Shown: positions 1 through 6,865, counted from the first letter of the stretch. The stretch is DNA of 9,749 nucleotides from an uncultured Clostridia bacterium (GCA_947253135.1 CAMXYS010000052.1:1-9749); one strand, 5' to 3'. A program made the numbers and translations. Notes: generated by a model from the sequence alone, not told the origin.

Positions 1-185
1 ACACCGGCCAAGTGAAAAACAAAGTCGCACGTCTGTGCCCATGTGGCCAATTCAGATTTGCTGTTATCCTTGTCGTAACAATAAAGTTCAGCAATTTTTA
101 ACCGGCCGGACTTTTGTCGGTTCTCCAACTCTGTACAAAGATTTTTACCGATAAAACCGGCTGCTCCGGTGACTAGGATCTTCAT
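1..185 (-). CDS. capF: CapF/FnlB-like NAD-dependent epimerase/reductase, N-terminal part only
   Basis: The 61 visible residues start MKILVTGAAGFIGKNL and continue to FVFHLAGV at the window edge. The GxxGxxG dinucleotide-binding turn (TGAAGFIG, residues 6-13) and the following FHLAG strand mark an extended short-chain dehydrogenase. The start is set by a GGGAGGT ribosome binding site (complement of 191-197) 5 nt before the ATG. It lies 30 nt downstream of the capE-like gene on the same strand, so the two are co-transcribed. In known pathways the CapE partner is CapF/FnlB, which epimerises C3 and reduces the 4-keto sugar made by CapE, giving UDP-N-acetyl-L-pneumosamine; CapG/FnlC then makes UDP-L-FucNAc. 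The specific assignment rests mainly on this neighbour, because most of the protein, including the C-terminal cupin domain expected in CapF, is outside the window. Confidence 0.8.
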   Translation of the reverse strand, partial: MKILVTGAAGFIGKNLCTELENRQKSGRLKIAELYCYDKDNSKSELATWAQTCDFVFHLAG

Positions 186-215
186 GACTGACCTCCCGAT
201 TACTAGAGCTCTCTT

Positions 216-1247
216 TTAGTCACGCCCCATTTTCTTCAATTCATTTTGAATGTAAGGTACCGTTAAAAGTTTATTTTTTAAATCCTCAACGGATAATTTA
301 GGCGCATTGTCAGAATTGAATTCTTCGTAGCCTTCACGCTCGGTTGTCCCTTCTACGACGAATTTAGCATAATTCAAATCCCTATTATCCGCCGGTATGC
401 TGTAAAAATGGCCATGGTCAACTGCATGGATGCGCTCTTCTTTGGTCAGCAGCGTTTCATACATTTTTTCACCGTGGCGAATACCGATGACATCAACCGG
501 ATAATCCTTGTCTGCAAATAATTCTTTGACGGCCTGGGTCAAAGTGGCTATGGATGAAGACGGAGCCTTCATAATGAGGGTATCTCCCGTATTAGCATGC
601 TCAAAAGCATAAAGCACCAAGTCAACCGCCTCTTCCAAGGTCATCATAAAGCGAGTCATTTCCGGCTCGGTCACAGTCAGGTGGCGACCTTGCTTAATTT
701 GATTAACAAAAAGCGGAATAACTGATCCTCTGGAACACATGACATTGCCATAGCGGGTCCCGCAAACAATCGTCCTGCTCGGGTCAATCGTCCGAGATTT
801 GGCCACATAAACTTTTTCCATCAAGGCTTTTGTCATACCCATGGCATTGATAGGATAGGCCGCTTTGTCTGTCGACAGGCAAATGACCTTCTTGACACCC
901 GCTGCGACAGCCTCGGCAATCACATTATCTGTGCCGATAATATTGGTGCGGACTGCCTCGATGGGGAAAAATTCACAACTGGGCACCTCTTTAAGGGCAG
1001 CCGCATGAAAAACATAGTCGACACCGTACATAGCATTACGAAGGCTGTCACGGTCGCGCACATCTCCGATGTGGTAAGTAATTTTACTGGACCGCAAAGC
1101 ATGACGCATCTGATCTTGTTTTTCTTCGTCACGCGAGAAGATGCGAATTTCCTTTATATCAGTGTCCATAAAACGGTCGAGGACAGCGTGGCCGAAAGAA
1201 CCGGTGCCACCGGTGATTAAAAGGGTCTTATCCATAAAGATACTCAT
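216..1247 (-). CDS. capE: UDP-N-acetylglucosamine 4,6-dehydratase/5-epimerase, CapE/FnlA type
   Basis: This 343-residue cytoplasmic extended SDR protein has the usual length of CapE/FnlA. The Rossmann glycine motif TGGTGSFG is at residues 12-19. The active-site region reads STDKAAYPINAMGMTKAL, with S125, D127-K128 and an M136-x3-K140 pair; Met in place of the classical SDR Tyr is typical of this dehydratase family. The C-terminal part (GIRHGEKMYETLLTKEE, then PADNRDLNY) is also characteristic. The family converts UDP-GlcNAc to a 4-keto-6-deoxy-L-arabino sugar nucleotide, the first committed step to UDP-L-FucNAc or related L-sugars of capsules and O-antigens. The first ATG is preferred because GGAGG lies 9 nt upstream. 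The capF-like gene follows after 30 nt. An alternative is a PseB/PglF-like dehydratase, but the C-terminus and the CapF-like neighbour favour CapE. Confidence 0.93.
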   Translation of the reverse strand: MSIFMDKTLLITGGTGSFGHAVLDRFMDTDIKEIRIFSRDEEKQDQMRHALRSSKITYHIGDVRDRDSLRNAMYGVDYVFHAAALKEVPSCEFFPIEAVRTNIIGTDNVIAEAVAAGVKKVICLSTDKAAYPINAMGMTKALMEKVYVAKSRTIDPSRTIVCGTRYGNVMCSRGSVIPLFVNQIKQGRHLTVTEPEMTRFMMTLEEAVDLVLYAFEHANTGDTLIMKAPSSSIATLTQAVKELFADKDYPVDVIGIRHGEKMYETLLTKEERIHAVDHGHFYSIPADNRDLNYAKFVVEGTTEREGYEEFNSDNAPKLSVEDLKNKLLTVPYIQNELKKMGRD

Positions 1248-1322
1248 ACTATAGTGCCTCCTGCAGCGGCTATCTTGCCTTTTTATTTAAAGTATTTCAC
1301 AAACATTTGTTTACAAAGATTG

Positions 1323-1331
1323 ATTTTAGCA
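1323..1331 (-). promoter_or_regulatory. Possible extended -10 promoter for the capsule sugar genes
   Basis: Read on the minus strand this is TGC-TAAAAT, an extended -10 element with five of six bases of TATAAT. It lies about 75 nt before the capE start. No good -35 box is seen at 17-18 nt upstream, so the call depends on the extended element. It would mean that capsule transcription starts in the degraded region rather than reading through from another gene. Confidence 0.3.
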
Positions 1332-1380
1332 TAATTTTCAGATGAATGAAGAAGCTTCGTCCTGTCAGACGCTCTTGTGC

Positions 1381-1839
1381 GAATTGCAAGTTAAACTGAA
1401 ATCGATTGTCTGTCCGATGTAGGAGCTAATTTATGCTGCTTTTTGATGAGTAAATTCTTTGGCACTTAAGCCGCCTATCTGCTTACGGGGATAGTGATTA
1501 ATAAATTCTTCTAACCGTTTGTTAGTGCCTCTAGCTAACCGTCTGATCACGTCCCCTTTTACTATGAAATAAAGGATAAATACCTTCAAGTTTTCATTGC
1601 TGCCACATTCCCATGGGGCATACGCCCTAGCGTAGTAAATAGCTGTCTCTTGTCTTGCGGTCCGCTAAAGTCAGCAGACAACTGCGGTCACCCTTCACAG
1701 ATTTAATGCAATCCATCTCCCAATGACCAGCTTCCAGACGACCTGTATGTGGCTCACAGATGTCTTCCTTTGTGGATTTGCTATATACATTGTACAGGAT
1801 GGCTGGAGCCGCTTTTTATTTCAGTTTATTTTACAACTC
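1381..1839 (-). mobile_element. Internally deleted IS30-family insertion sequence with both terminal inverted repeats
   Basis: The plus-strand segment 1381-1402 and the reverse complement of 1818-1839 match at 18 of 22 positions, and the inner 11 bases (TAAACTGAAAT) are identical. Between them lies only a fragment of an IS30-type transposase, so the element is about 460 bp instead of the usual 1.0-1.2 kb. No convincing target-site duplication is visible at the ends. The element fills most of the gene-free stretch between the capsule genes and the degraded lipoprotein gene. Confidence 0.8.
1431..1815 (-). pseudogene. IS30-family transposase remnant (N-terminus and part of the catalytic core missing)
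   Basis: Two blocks are readable on the minus strand. The first (about 1815 to 1645) contains GRLEAGHWEMDCIK and then CLLTLADRKTR, the opening of the IS30 DDE core (usually GHWEGD...LLTLVERKTR). The second (1640 to 1431) reads YYARAYAPWECGSNEN and ends with EEFINHYPRKQIGGLSAKEF, the usual IS30 C-terminus. The frame shifts by one between the blocks, and the stretch that normally holds the second catalytic aspartate (DNGSEF-type motif) is absent, so a deletion joins them. The N-terminal helix-turn-helix half is also missing: the first block begins within 3 nt of the terminal repeat. It cannot encode an active transposase. Confidence 0.85.
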
Positions 1840-2325
1840 CCCCTTTAATCGTACTGGCTGTATTAACATAAAGATTTTCATTTAAAGCAAAAATGATTTG
1901 ATCGTGATCGGGGACAAAATTAGGAGACTAACTTGGTCGCCCAGCTCCGAATCCATAACCAAGCACCCGAACTCCAGATTAGTTTTGTCAAAATTGATTG
2001 TCTCCTCGTCATAATCCAGAAGCCCGTCAATCAAAGTTGTCCCAGCAGATAAGCCTATATCACAATCCATACCGGGAGATACCCCACTTGTTGACTCTCT
2101 TTGGGGGGACTTTTCCGAAATTGTGACGACACCGCAAGCTGATGAGCACAGCAATGCATAGAATGTAAAAACAAACTGGGCCACCCGCAGAAGAACTCGG
2201 CAAACCTTCAAGTTTTGAGTCTGTACTTTATATTTCTGTACTTTATATTCAGAATAAACTTTTTTCAAATATATCCAACAGAATAACGAAAGCCTCATGC
2301 TGTGCAATTGCATAGAACAAATCAT
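1826..2325 (-). pseudogene. Degraded lipoprotein-like gene, frameshifted near its 3' end
   Basis: An open frame from 2325 to 1882 has a hydrophobic stretch (VLLRVAQFVFTFYALLCSSAC) ending in a possible lipobox cysteine. It is followed by an acidic region (LIDGLLDYDEETINFDKTNLEFG), as in an exported lipoprotein. No ribosome binding site supports the ATG at 2325, and the true start could be further in. Near 1920 the frame runs on into an unconvincing tail, whereas the next frame gives a sensible end (VPDHDQIIFALNENLYVNTAS...GGVVK, stop at 1826-1828). One missing base around 1915-1930 would join the two. The resulting stop codon lies inside the IS30 terminal repeat, so the end of the gene was probably created by the insertion. 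No family is recognised. A chance open frame is possible but less likely. Confidence 0.5.
2220..2249 (+). repeat. Perfect 15-bp tandem duplication
   Basis: The unit TCTGTACTTTATATT occurs twice with no gap (2220-2234 and 2235-2249). On the minus strand it adds five codons (a YKVQ-containing unit) to the degraded lipoprotein frame without shifting it. It may be a slippage event, or an A/T-rich binding site upstream of the real start of that gene. Confidence 0.9.
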
Positions 2326-2353
2326 AATTTATATAACCTTATTGGTTAATGTG

Positions 2354-2382
2354 TTGACAGCTGATTTCGTAAATGTTATTTT
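2354..2382 (+). promoter_or_regulatory. Sigma-70-type promoter for the C39-like peptidase region
   Basis: A perfect -35 box TTGACA (2354-2359) is followed after 17 nt by TATTTT (2377-2382, four of six bases of the -10 consensus). It points toward the small ORF at 2432 and the peptidase gene. Transcription would begin near 2389, leaving roughly 150 nt before the peptidase start. Confidence 0.6.
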
Positions 2383-2431
2383 TCAATTAAATTAATAGGT
2401 GTTATTAAAATTAATAGTTAAGGAGGCGCTT

Positions 2432-2544
2432 ATGGACACCTCATAATCTTTATTTTCCTGCTTCTGTTCTTCTCCCAACCTTGCTTAAGGGTAACAGTAT
2501 GGTCAAAAAAGAAAACAAGTGAAACCGAATTGGAAGGGATATGA
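2432..2544 (+). pseudogene. Small hydrophobic ORF, frameshifted after four codons, overlapping the next gene by ATGA
   Basis: A textbook ribosome binding site TAAGGAGG (ending 2426) sits 5 nt before ATG at 2432, but this frame stops after M-D-T-S. The frame one base back continues as IIFIFLLLFFSQP, a hydrophobic run, then a basic tail (VWSKKKTSETELEGI). It stops with the TGA of an ATGA at 2541-2544, overlapping a start codon of the following peptidase gene. One missing base near 2444-2446 would give a small single-span membrane peptide of about 37 residues, translationally coupled to the peptidase. Alternatively the ATG is a tiny leader ORF and the hydrophobic frame is chance. No family is recognised. 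Confidence 0.4.
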
Positions 2545-2591
2545 AAATGAAAATTTTTAAGAAGTAAGGTTTAATTCCCCTTTGCTGGATT
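2532..2591 (+). other. Original start and interrupted signal peptide of the C39-like peptidase gene
   Basis: GGAAGGG (2532-2538) is followed by ATG codons at 2541 and 2547; the second has the better spacing of 8 nt. From there the reading frame is M-K-I-F-K-K, then TAA at 2565-2567, then GLIPLCWI, running directly into the MLLPVTSLFAADS segment of the long open frame. Without the TAA this is a standard signal peptide: basic n-region, hydrophobic core and an Ala-rich cleavage site. One base change (for example CAA or AAA to TAA) explains the interruption. Confidence 0.8.
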
Positions 2592-3515
2592 ATGTTACTA
2601 CCCGTCACATCTTTGTTCGCAGCCGATTCAGAGATACCTGCCTATCATGATGAGTTATCTGAAATTGCCTTGCAAGAAGATGCCAATAGGGAAATCAATG
2701 AAGCCGAATGTGCCGCACTCTCTGCCGACACCAACGCTACCAGAGATGCAGAAGCTGAGCTACAGGCTTTAGCAAAACGAACCCAAGAAGCAATTGATAA
2801 CGGAGAAATCAAATACGATCCTGAAAACTTACCCCAATTTGGTTATTTTAAAGAAGAAAGTGAGATTGCAGAACCGGCCCCTATCGCAAGAATCAGTGCT
2901 AGAGCCTCTTATCCAACAAAAACAGTTATTTCGCATGGCGATTACTGGCAGGAAACTAACTATACCTGTGGTCCTGCTGCGGCTAGAAACCTTGTTGGTG
3001 GCTATAATTGGCGCACGGGTTATCAGAGCACACCCAGTGAATGGACCTTTACACAGGCACTGGGAACAAGCTCAGCATATGGGACAATCTTCCCTGGAAA
3101 CTGGGTCAGTGTCCTCAATCAATACGCCCCAGGTAACAACTACCTGCCGGAATACGGTTCTAACTATAACTCCGGGGATTGGCGTTGGATTGTACGCGAA
3201 CGTGTACGTTACACAACAACAAAGTACAGAAGTACTTTCAATGGTCACAAATACGAGGGCAGAACATGGGTCAATCCATTTGGTGTGATTGCTAATATAA
3301 ACGTTGGCAGTGCTAATTCTTATAGCGATCCGATTCATCCTTACTGGAGAGGCTACCGCCCCGGCCATGGTCATTACGTTTTAATTTCCGGATATGATGA
3401 CAGCGTTGATAAATTTTATGTTGTTGAATCTTGGAGACCGGTCGGGAATCATGAATATTGGTCTACATACAGCTCTATGGCTTCATCTACAAAACCAAAA
3501 GGAATAATTGCCTAG
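2592..3515 (+). CDS. Exported C39-like cysteine peptidase (signal peptide interrupted upstream; possible pseudogene)
   Basis: The uninterrupted frame gives 307 residues. After the end of a signal peptide (cleavage likely near SLFAADS, residues 7-13) comes an acidic, Ala/Glu-rich probable helical segment (about 14-95). The C39-like papain-fold domain (about 105-307) follows. Its motif WQETNYTCGPAAARNL carries the candidate nucleophile C126 and an oxyanion-hole Gln Q120. GHGHYVLISGYDD supplies the candidate histidine H261. The third catalytic position falls in FYVVESW, with Glu where Asp is usual. The domain is rich in Tyr and Trp. The natural start is upstream at 2547, but a TAA at 2565 cuts the frame; the ATG at 2592 has no ribosome binding site and would yield a signal peptide with no basic n-region. 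The protein is therefore probably not exported efficiently, unless by read-through. Its substrate is unknown. Confidence 0.75.
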   Translation: MLLPVTSLFAADSEIPAYHDELSEIALQEDANREINEAECAALSADTNATRDAEAELQALAKRTQEAIDNGEIKYDPENLPQFGYFKEESEIAEPAPIARISARASYPTKTVISHGDYWQETNYTCGPAAARNLVGGYNWRTGYQSTPSEWTFTQALGTSSAYGTIFPGNWVSVLNQYAPGNNYLPEYGSNYNSGDWRWIVRERVRYTTTKYRSTFNGHKYEGRTWVNPFGVIANINVGSANSYSDPIHPYWRGYRPGHGHYVLISGYDDSVDKFYVVESWRPVGNHEYWSTYSSMASSTKPKGIIA

Positions 3516-3585
3516 CTACAAAAGCTCACTCAAACAGTTTGACTAGTCATAAAAGATTGTAGTTTCTCATCAAGAGGTGATCAGG

Positions 3586-4926
3586 ATGAAAAATCTTATT
3601 AAAAATTTTATAGCCACAACCCTTATTGCAAGTAGCCTTGTATTTGTGACTGCAGCCTGTTCACCTCTTTTTGAAGGTAAGGCACCAACACAGGATCAAG
3701 GTGGACAATCATTTCCTAAAACAGGCCCGTCTTTTGTTCAATCACCAACAAAAAAAGAAAAGCTTCAGAAAATTAAATTTGATCCAGACCAAGAACCTAG
3801 CTATCAATTTAAAGAAATTAATTTCACCTCGAATATTAACCCCTCCTTATTTCTCGATGAGTGGAGCGATGGAGATTTTCTCACCGCCGTAACACCGGAT
3901 GAAATTAATGACTTCCAAGGAGATAAGGTAGGTTTTCCGGAAAAATTAGATGCTGTCTCTTTAGCAAGCTACAATATATCAGATGATTCATTGACCTATT
4001 TAGAGCGAGTCTATTTTCCCCAAAACTTTATTCGGCTGGCTTGGGGAGATCAGGAGCAACTCATCTGGATAGAAGTAGCAGACCCAGGAAAAGTTGAGAC
4101 GTTGAGCTGGAAACTGATGGTTAAAAACCTTAAAGATAACTCCATTCATGAATTGTTAGGAATCGACTATAAAGGACTTTCAAAAGACGCCCCCCTCCCC
4201 TTTGACCTATTTCCTGAATCGATGGTGGTGCTGGACGATAAAGTATTTTTAATTTACCCCACCTATGAAGATCAAACTTGGTATTCTTGCATTTCTTACA
4301 CCGACATAAAAAATGGGAAGGAAACAATAATCGAGAAATTAAAGGTAGATGATGGCTTTCATGCCCAACTCAGTCTTGAAAAAGAGGAAGGGCGTACAGT
4401 ACTTTGGAATCGATTGAGTGAATTCGACCCAAATCCCAATGCCCGAACATCTTATAAAATATGTGCGATTTGCTCGTTCGACCTCAACGATAAAAATGAA
4501 TATAAAACTATAGCAAATGACGGTTACTATCTATCACCCTTAAAATATGGGGACTGCTATTTTGCAATTGAGATATTTCCGAAATCCTCGTCTCCCGAGC
4601 CAACTAATGAGGTCATCTCAGAATTTAAAGACGGGGAAAAAAGCGTCCTAATTAGGCACGAACTTAGCACAGAGGATGAACACGATACCCATTTCTCGCT
4701 CTTCGGCTTAAGAGGAAACAAGCGCTTTATGGGGGTCCAACAATCAGGAGGGTTGCCAATTCTGTATGAGCCATCTACCGGAAAATTGGTTGAAATTAGC
4801 GATATTGAAGTTGGACCCAAACAGGCCTACCAACTGGTAGATATATTTGATCATTATGCAATTTTTTACTTCACCTCGCCTGAACTTGAAGAACCTGTTT
4901 CTTACATTGTTCACTTACCCCAATAA
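3586..4926 (+). CDS. Putative lipoprotein of unknown function
   Basis: Translation from ATG at 3586 gives 446 residues; AGAGGT ends 7 nt before it, which is why this start is preferred to the GTG at 3577 lying inside that site. The N-terminus has two lysines, a hydrophobic core and VTAAC with C25 as the likely lipidated residue, so the protein is probably tethered outside the membrane. A Gln/Lys/Pro-rich linker (about 26-65) follows. The rest is a string of short hydrophobic strands separated by charged turns (for example IWIEVADPG, LMVKNLKDNSIHELL, KVFLIYPTYEDQTWYS, ILYEPSTGKLVEIS), a pattern seen in beta-propeller sensors or binding proteins. That fold is inference only; no family is recognised. 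It follows the peptidase by 70 nt and may share its transcript. Unlike its upstream neighbours, its frame is intact. Confidence 0.8.
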   Translation: MKNLIKNFIATTLIASSLVFVTAACSPLFEGKAPTQDQGGQSFPKTGPSFVQSPTKKEKLQKIKFDPDQEPSYQFKEINFTSNINPSLFLDEWSDGDFLTAVTPDEINDFQGDKVGFPEKLDAVSLASYNISDDSLTYLERVYFPQNFIRLAWGDQEQLIWIEVADPGKVETLSWKLMVKNLKDNSIHELLGIDYKGLSKDAPLPFDLFPESMVVLDDKVFLIYPTYEDQTWYSCISYTDIKNGKETIIEKLKVDDGFHAQLSLEKEEGRTVLWNRLSEFDPNPNARTSYKICAICSFDLNDKNEYKTIANDGYYLSPLKYGDCYFAIEIFPKSSSPEPTNEVISEFKDGEKSVLIRHELSTEDEHDTHFSLFGLRGNKRFMGVQQSGGLPILYEPSTGKLVEISDIEVGPKQAYQLVDIFDHYAIFYFTSPELEEPVSYIVHLPQ

Positions 4927-4965
4927 GATGTAGTGTTGTCTACTTAACACCGTCCGGCAAAAGCA

Positions 4966-4992
4966 ACTGCTTTACAGGAGATAAAAAGCAGT
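4966..4992 (+). terminator. Weak hairpin after the lipoprotein gene
   Basis: ACTGCTTT (4966-4973) pairs with AAAGCAGT (4985-4992) around an 11-nt loop, 40 nt past the lipoprotein stop. The tail CTTACTT is only moderately T-rich, so it is a weak intrinsic terminator at best. Confidence 0.35.
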
Positions 4993-5123
4993 CTTACTTA
5001 AGTACCCCCACAACCCAAGAACTTAGCCCGCCGCTACGACCTTCTGCACTGCAACGCCGCTCGCACGATGAGTCTGTTGCAAACGAGGGCTTGAACGAAT
5101 AGGAAAATCCAGCAGCCGGTTCC

Positions 5124-5153
5124 TTGGGGGCCGGGCGGTCGTCCGGTCCCCAA
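5124..5153 (-). terminator. GC-rich hairpin just after the pilus operon
   Basis: An 11-bp stem (5124-5134 with 5143-5153, one G-T pair, loop of 8) begins about 10 nt beyond the sortase stop codon. It is very stable but has no T-run on the minus-strand side, so it may act as a transcript 3' end protector or need Rho. The rest of 4927-5162 shows no gene that I recognise. Confidence 0.45.
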
Positions 5154-5162
5154 CTTTGGAGA

Positions 5163-6152
5163 TTATTTGACCGGGCGATCATCCACTTCTGCGCCCCGGC
5201 CATCTGCCCTTTGGTCCCTCCGCTTAAACAAAAGGCGAAGCATAGCCAGAATGAGCAATAAAAGACTAGACAGGATGATGCCCAAGTAGGGCTTAATACT
5301 GGGATCGATCCGATCAAATATCGCATTCCGTCCACCACTGTGCAGGCCACCCGCTTCCGGGTCCGAGAAGTTGTTGGGGTAAATCTCATCGGTGATGACA
5401 CCTAATAGGACCTGCCTAGCCTTATAGGTGGCATCGCGGCAGGAATTTAGCACGACAATGTGGTCTGTCGGGGTCAGCCCGATATCCCGGTAATGGAAAG
5501 CTTGCTGCTTGACCTCATCGAGAAAGGCCTGTCTCTGTTGCTGATCCGTGATCGGTCCTCTGTAGATCGATGAGTTGTCAGAGTCCACTTTCAAATAGGC
5601 AAAAAAATGTATTCCTTTTTTTCCCTCTTTGGTAATCAGTTCACCGTAGGTGTGGCTGTTAAAAAAAGCCTTGCCCTCAAATTTGCTGATATCGCCAAAC
5701 ATCGCATGAGCATACATGTGGTGCCCGTGGATAATGGTATTAAAGTCGCTGAAGTCACCTGCGTTGGCCGCGTCGATAAAGAGGCTGCCGGCCGAGGAGA
5801 ACTTGCCCCACAAGTCTGTGGTCAAATACTTGGAATTATCTTCAGCATGTAAAACCGGGTAATCAATGGCCGTCCCGTAGACCTTCAGCCAGGCTTGAAC
5901 ATCGGAATTAATTTTTAAAACATCGTCAAAACTGTACTTCACTTGCCCCCCGTCATTGGCAGGCCGGGGTTTAAGGTTGGCAAATTGCTCAGCACCGGCT
6001 GACCGGTAAACCGCTTCCGTATCTTTTAATACATAGACAGAAAGCAAGATGATTAAGAGGAAAAATAGAATAAAGGCCCAATCAATCAATCTGGAAAGAA
6101 AGGAAATTCCATCGGCCATTCTTAATTTACTCCTGGTAGACAAGCGCATCAT
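5163..6152 (-). CDS. srtB: Class B sortase, probable pilin polymerase
   Basis: This 329-residue membrane enzyme has an N-terminal membrane segment (about 24-42) and a second one near the C-terminus (about 288-308), followed by a charged tail. The core shows class B hallmarks: AWLKVYGTAIDYPVL (about 87-101), NSKYLTTDL, and SAGSLFIDAAN. The active site is IIHGHHM (H144 the likely catalytic His), VVLNSCRD (C238) and KARQVLLG (R246). Known class B enzymes usually have YGHNM, so His replaces Tyr here. In streptococcal FCT loci a class B sortase joins FctA-type pilins through Lys isopeptide bonds. Being last in an operon with FctA-like pilins and a SipA-like protein, this enzyme very likely does the same. 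The ribosome binding site GGAAGGAAA precedes a double ATG. The GC-rich hairpin at 5124-5153 lies just beyond the gene. Confidence 0.92.
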   Translation of the reverse strand: MMRLSTRSKLRMADGISFLSRLIDWAFILFFLLIILLSVYVLKDTEAVYRSAGAEQFANLKPRPANDGGQVKYSFDDVLKINSDVQAWLKVYGTAIDYPVLHAEDNSKYLTTDLWGKFSSAGSLFIDAANAGDFSDFNTIIHGHHMYAHAMFGDISKFEGKAFFNSHTYGELITKEGKKGIHFFAYLKVDSDNSSIYRGPITDQQQRQAFLDEVKQQAFHYRDIGLTPTDHIVVLNSCRDATYKARQVLLGVITDEIYPNNFSDPEAGGLHSGGRNAIFDRIDPSIKPYLGIILSSLLLLILAMLRLLFKRRDQRADGRGAEVDDRPVK

Positions 6153-6228
6153 TGATTTCCTTCCTAGAACGACACATAAAATAAAGATCTAAACTGATAA
6201 AATGGTCAAGCCTATCCCTGACAAGGGC

Positions 6229-6816
6229 TTAATGGGCATTTTGTCTGCCGCGAAAAAGAAAGATGACTTTGCCTTTTACATAGTCGAGGGGGACCGGGCC
6301 GTAAAATCGACTGTCTTTTGATTCCTCGCGACGGTCACCCAGGACAAAGAGTTCATCTTCTCCAAGTTTCAGGGGGAACTTAACATTAGACTGAAAAAGC
6401 AGATTTTCCCCTGTTTTGTAATCTTCGCCGAGGATGGCATTGTTTAAAAGCAGACCCTGGTCATTGATGTCGATCGTATCACCCGGCACACCAATCACCC
6501 GGAGGATATTCTCCTCTTTATCTTCTTTAAGCACAATGGTATCCCCATACTTATAAGCTCTGGCCAGCCTATAATAAATAGCCAGGTCACCCGGCTGGAT
6601 AGAGGGATACATCATGCGGTTATCACTGCGTTTGAAACCGAAAATAAAAGTCGTCAGTAGGGAGAGGATAATGGCGACAATGGCCAGCTTCATCCCGATG
6701 CCGACGATCTCATATTTTAACCGCTTGCCGGCCTTTTGATCCGCACTTTTTGCCGCACTTTCTGTCGGCTGATCAACCGCGTTTGAATGCTCCTGATGAA
6801 TATGATCCTCTGCCAT
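6229..6816 (-). CDS. sipA: SipA-like signal peptidase I homologue lacking the Ser/Lys dyad
   Basis: The 195-residue protein has a hydrophilic N-terminus (1-35), one membrane segment (about 38-60) and an extracellular signal-peptidase fold. The region MMYPSIQPGDLAIYYR (68-83) aligns with the catalytic box SMxPTLxxGDxV, but Met68 stands where the nucleophilic Ser should be. The box NILRVIGVPGDTIDI (103-117) aligns with KRVIGLPGD, with Leu105 in place of the general-base Lys. The structural box LGDRREESKDSRFYG (159-173) is intact. The fold is thus retained while the known dyad is gone, as reported for S. pyogenes SipA, which is needed for pilus polymerisation without a classical dyad. It lies between the minor pilin and the sortase. 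No good ribosome binding site is visible before the ATG, suggesting low translation. Confidence 0.88.
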   Translation of the reverse strand: MAEDHIHQEHSNAVDQPTESAAKSADQKAGKRLKYEIVGIGMKLAIVAIILSLLTTFIFGFKRSDNRMMYPSIQPGDLAIYYRLARAYKYGDTIVLKEDKEENILRVIGVPGDTIDINDQGLLLNNAILGEDYKTGENLLFQSNVKFPLKLGEDELFVLGDRREESKDSRFYGPVPLDYVKGKVIFLFRGRQNAH

Positions 6817-6865
6817 TTGTCTATAGATGGTCGGGTTACCCCTGCCATGCCTTTCTTTTCAGGAA

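Noticed and set aside
1365..1855. Target-site duplication flanking the IS30 remnant
   Set aside because: No matching short direct repeat was found next to the two terminal repeats.
2794..3374. Open frames on both strands inside the C39-like gene
   Set aside because: They overlap the clear peptidase domain and show no signal, motif or ribosome binding site.
3577..3585. GTG start three codons before the lipoprotein ATG
   Set aside because: The GTG is part of the AGAGGTG ribosome binding site of the ATG at 3586.
4994..5401. Minus-strand open frame of 135 codons overlapping the sortase 3' end
   Set aside because: It overlaps the sortase coding sequence in another frame, has no ribosome binding site, and its composition looks like a shadow frame.
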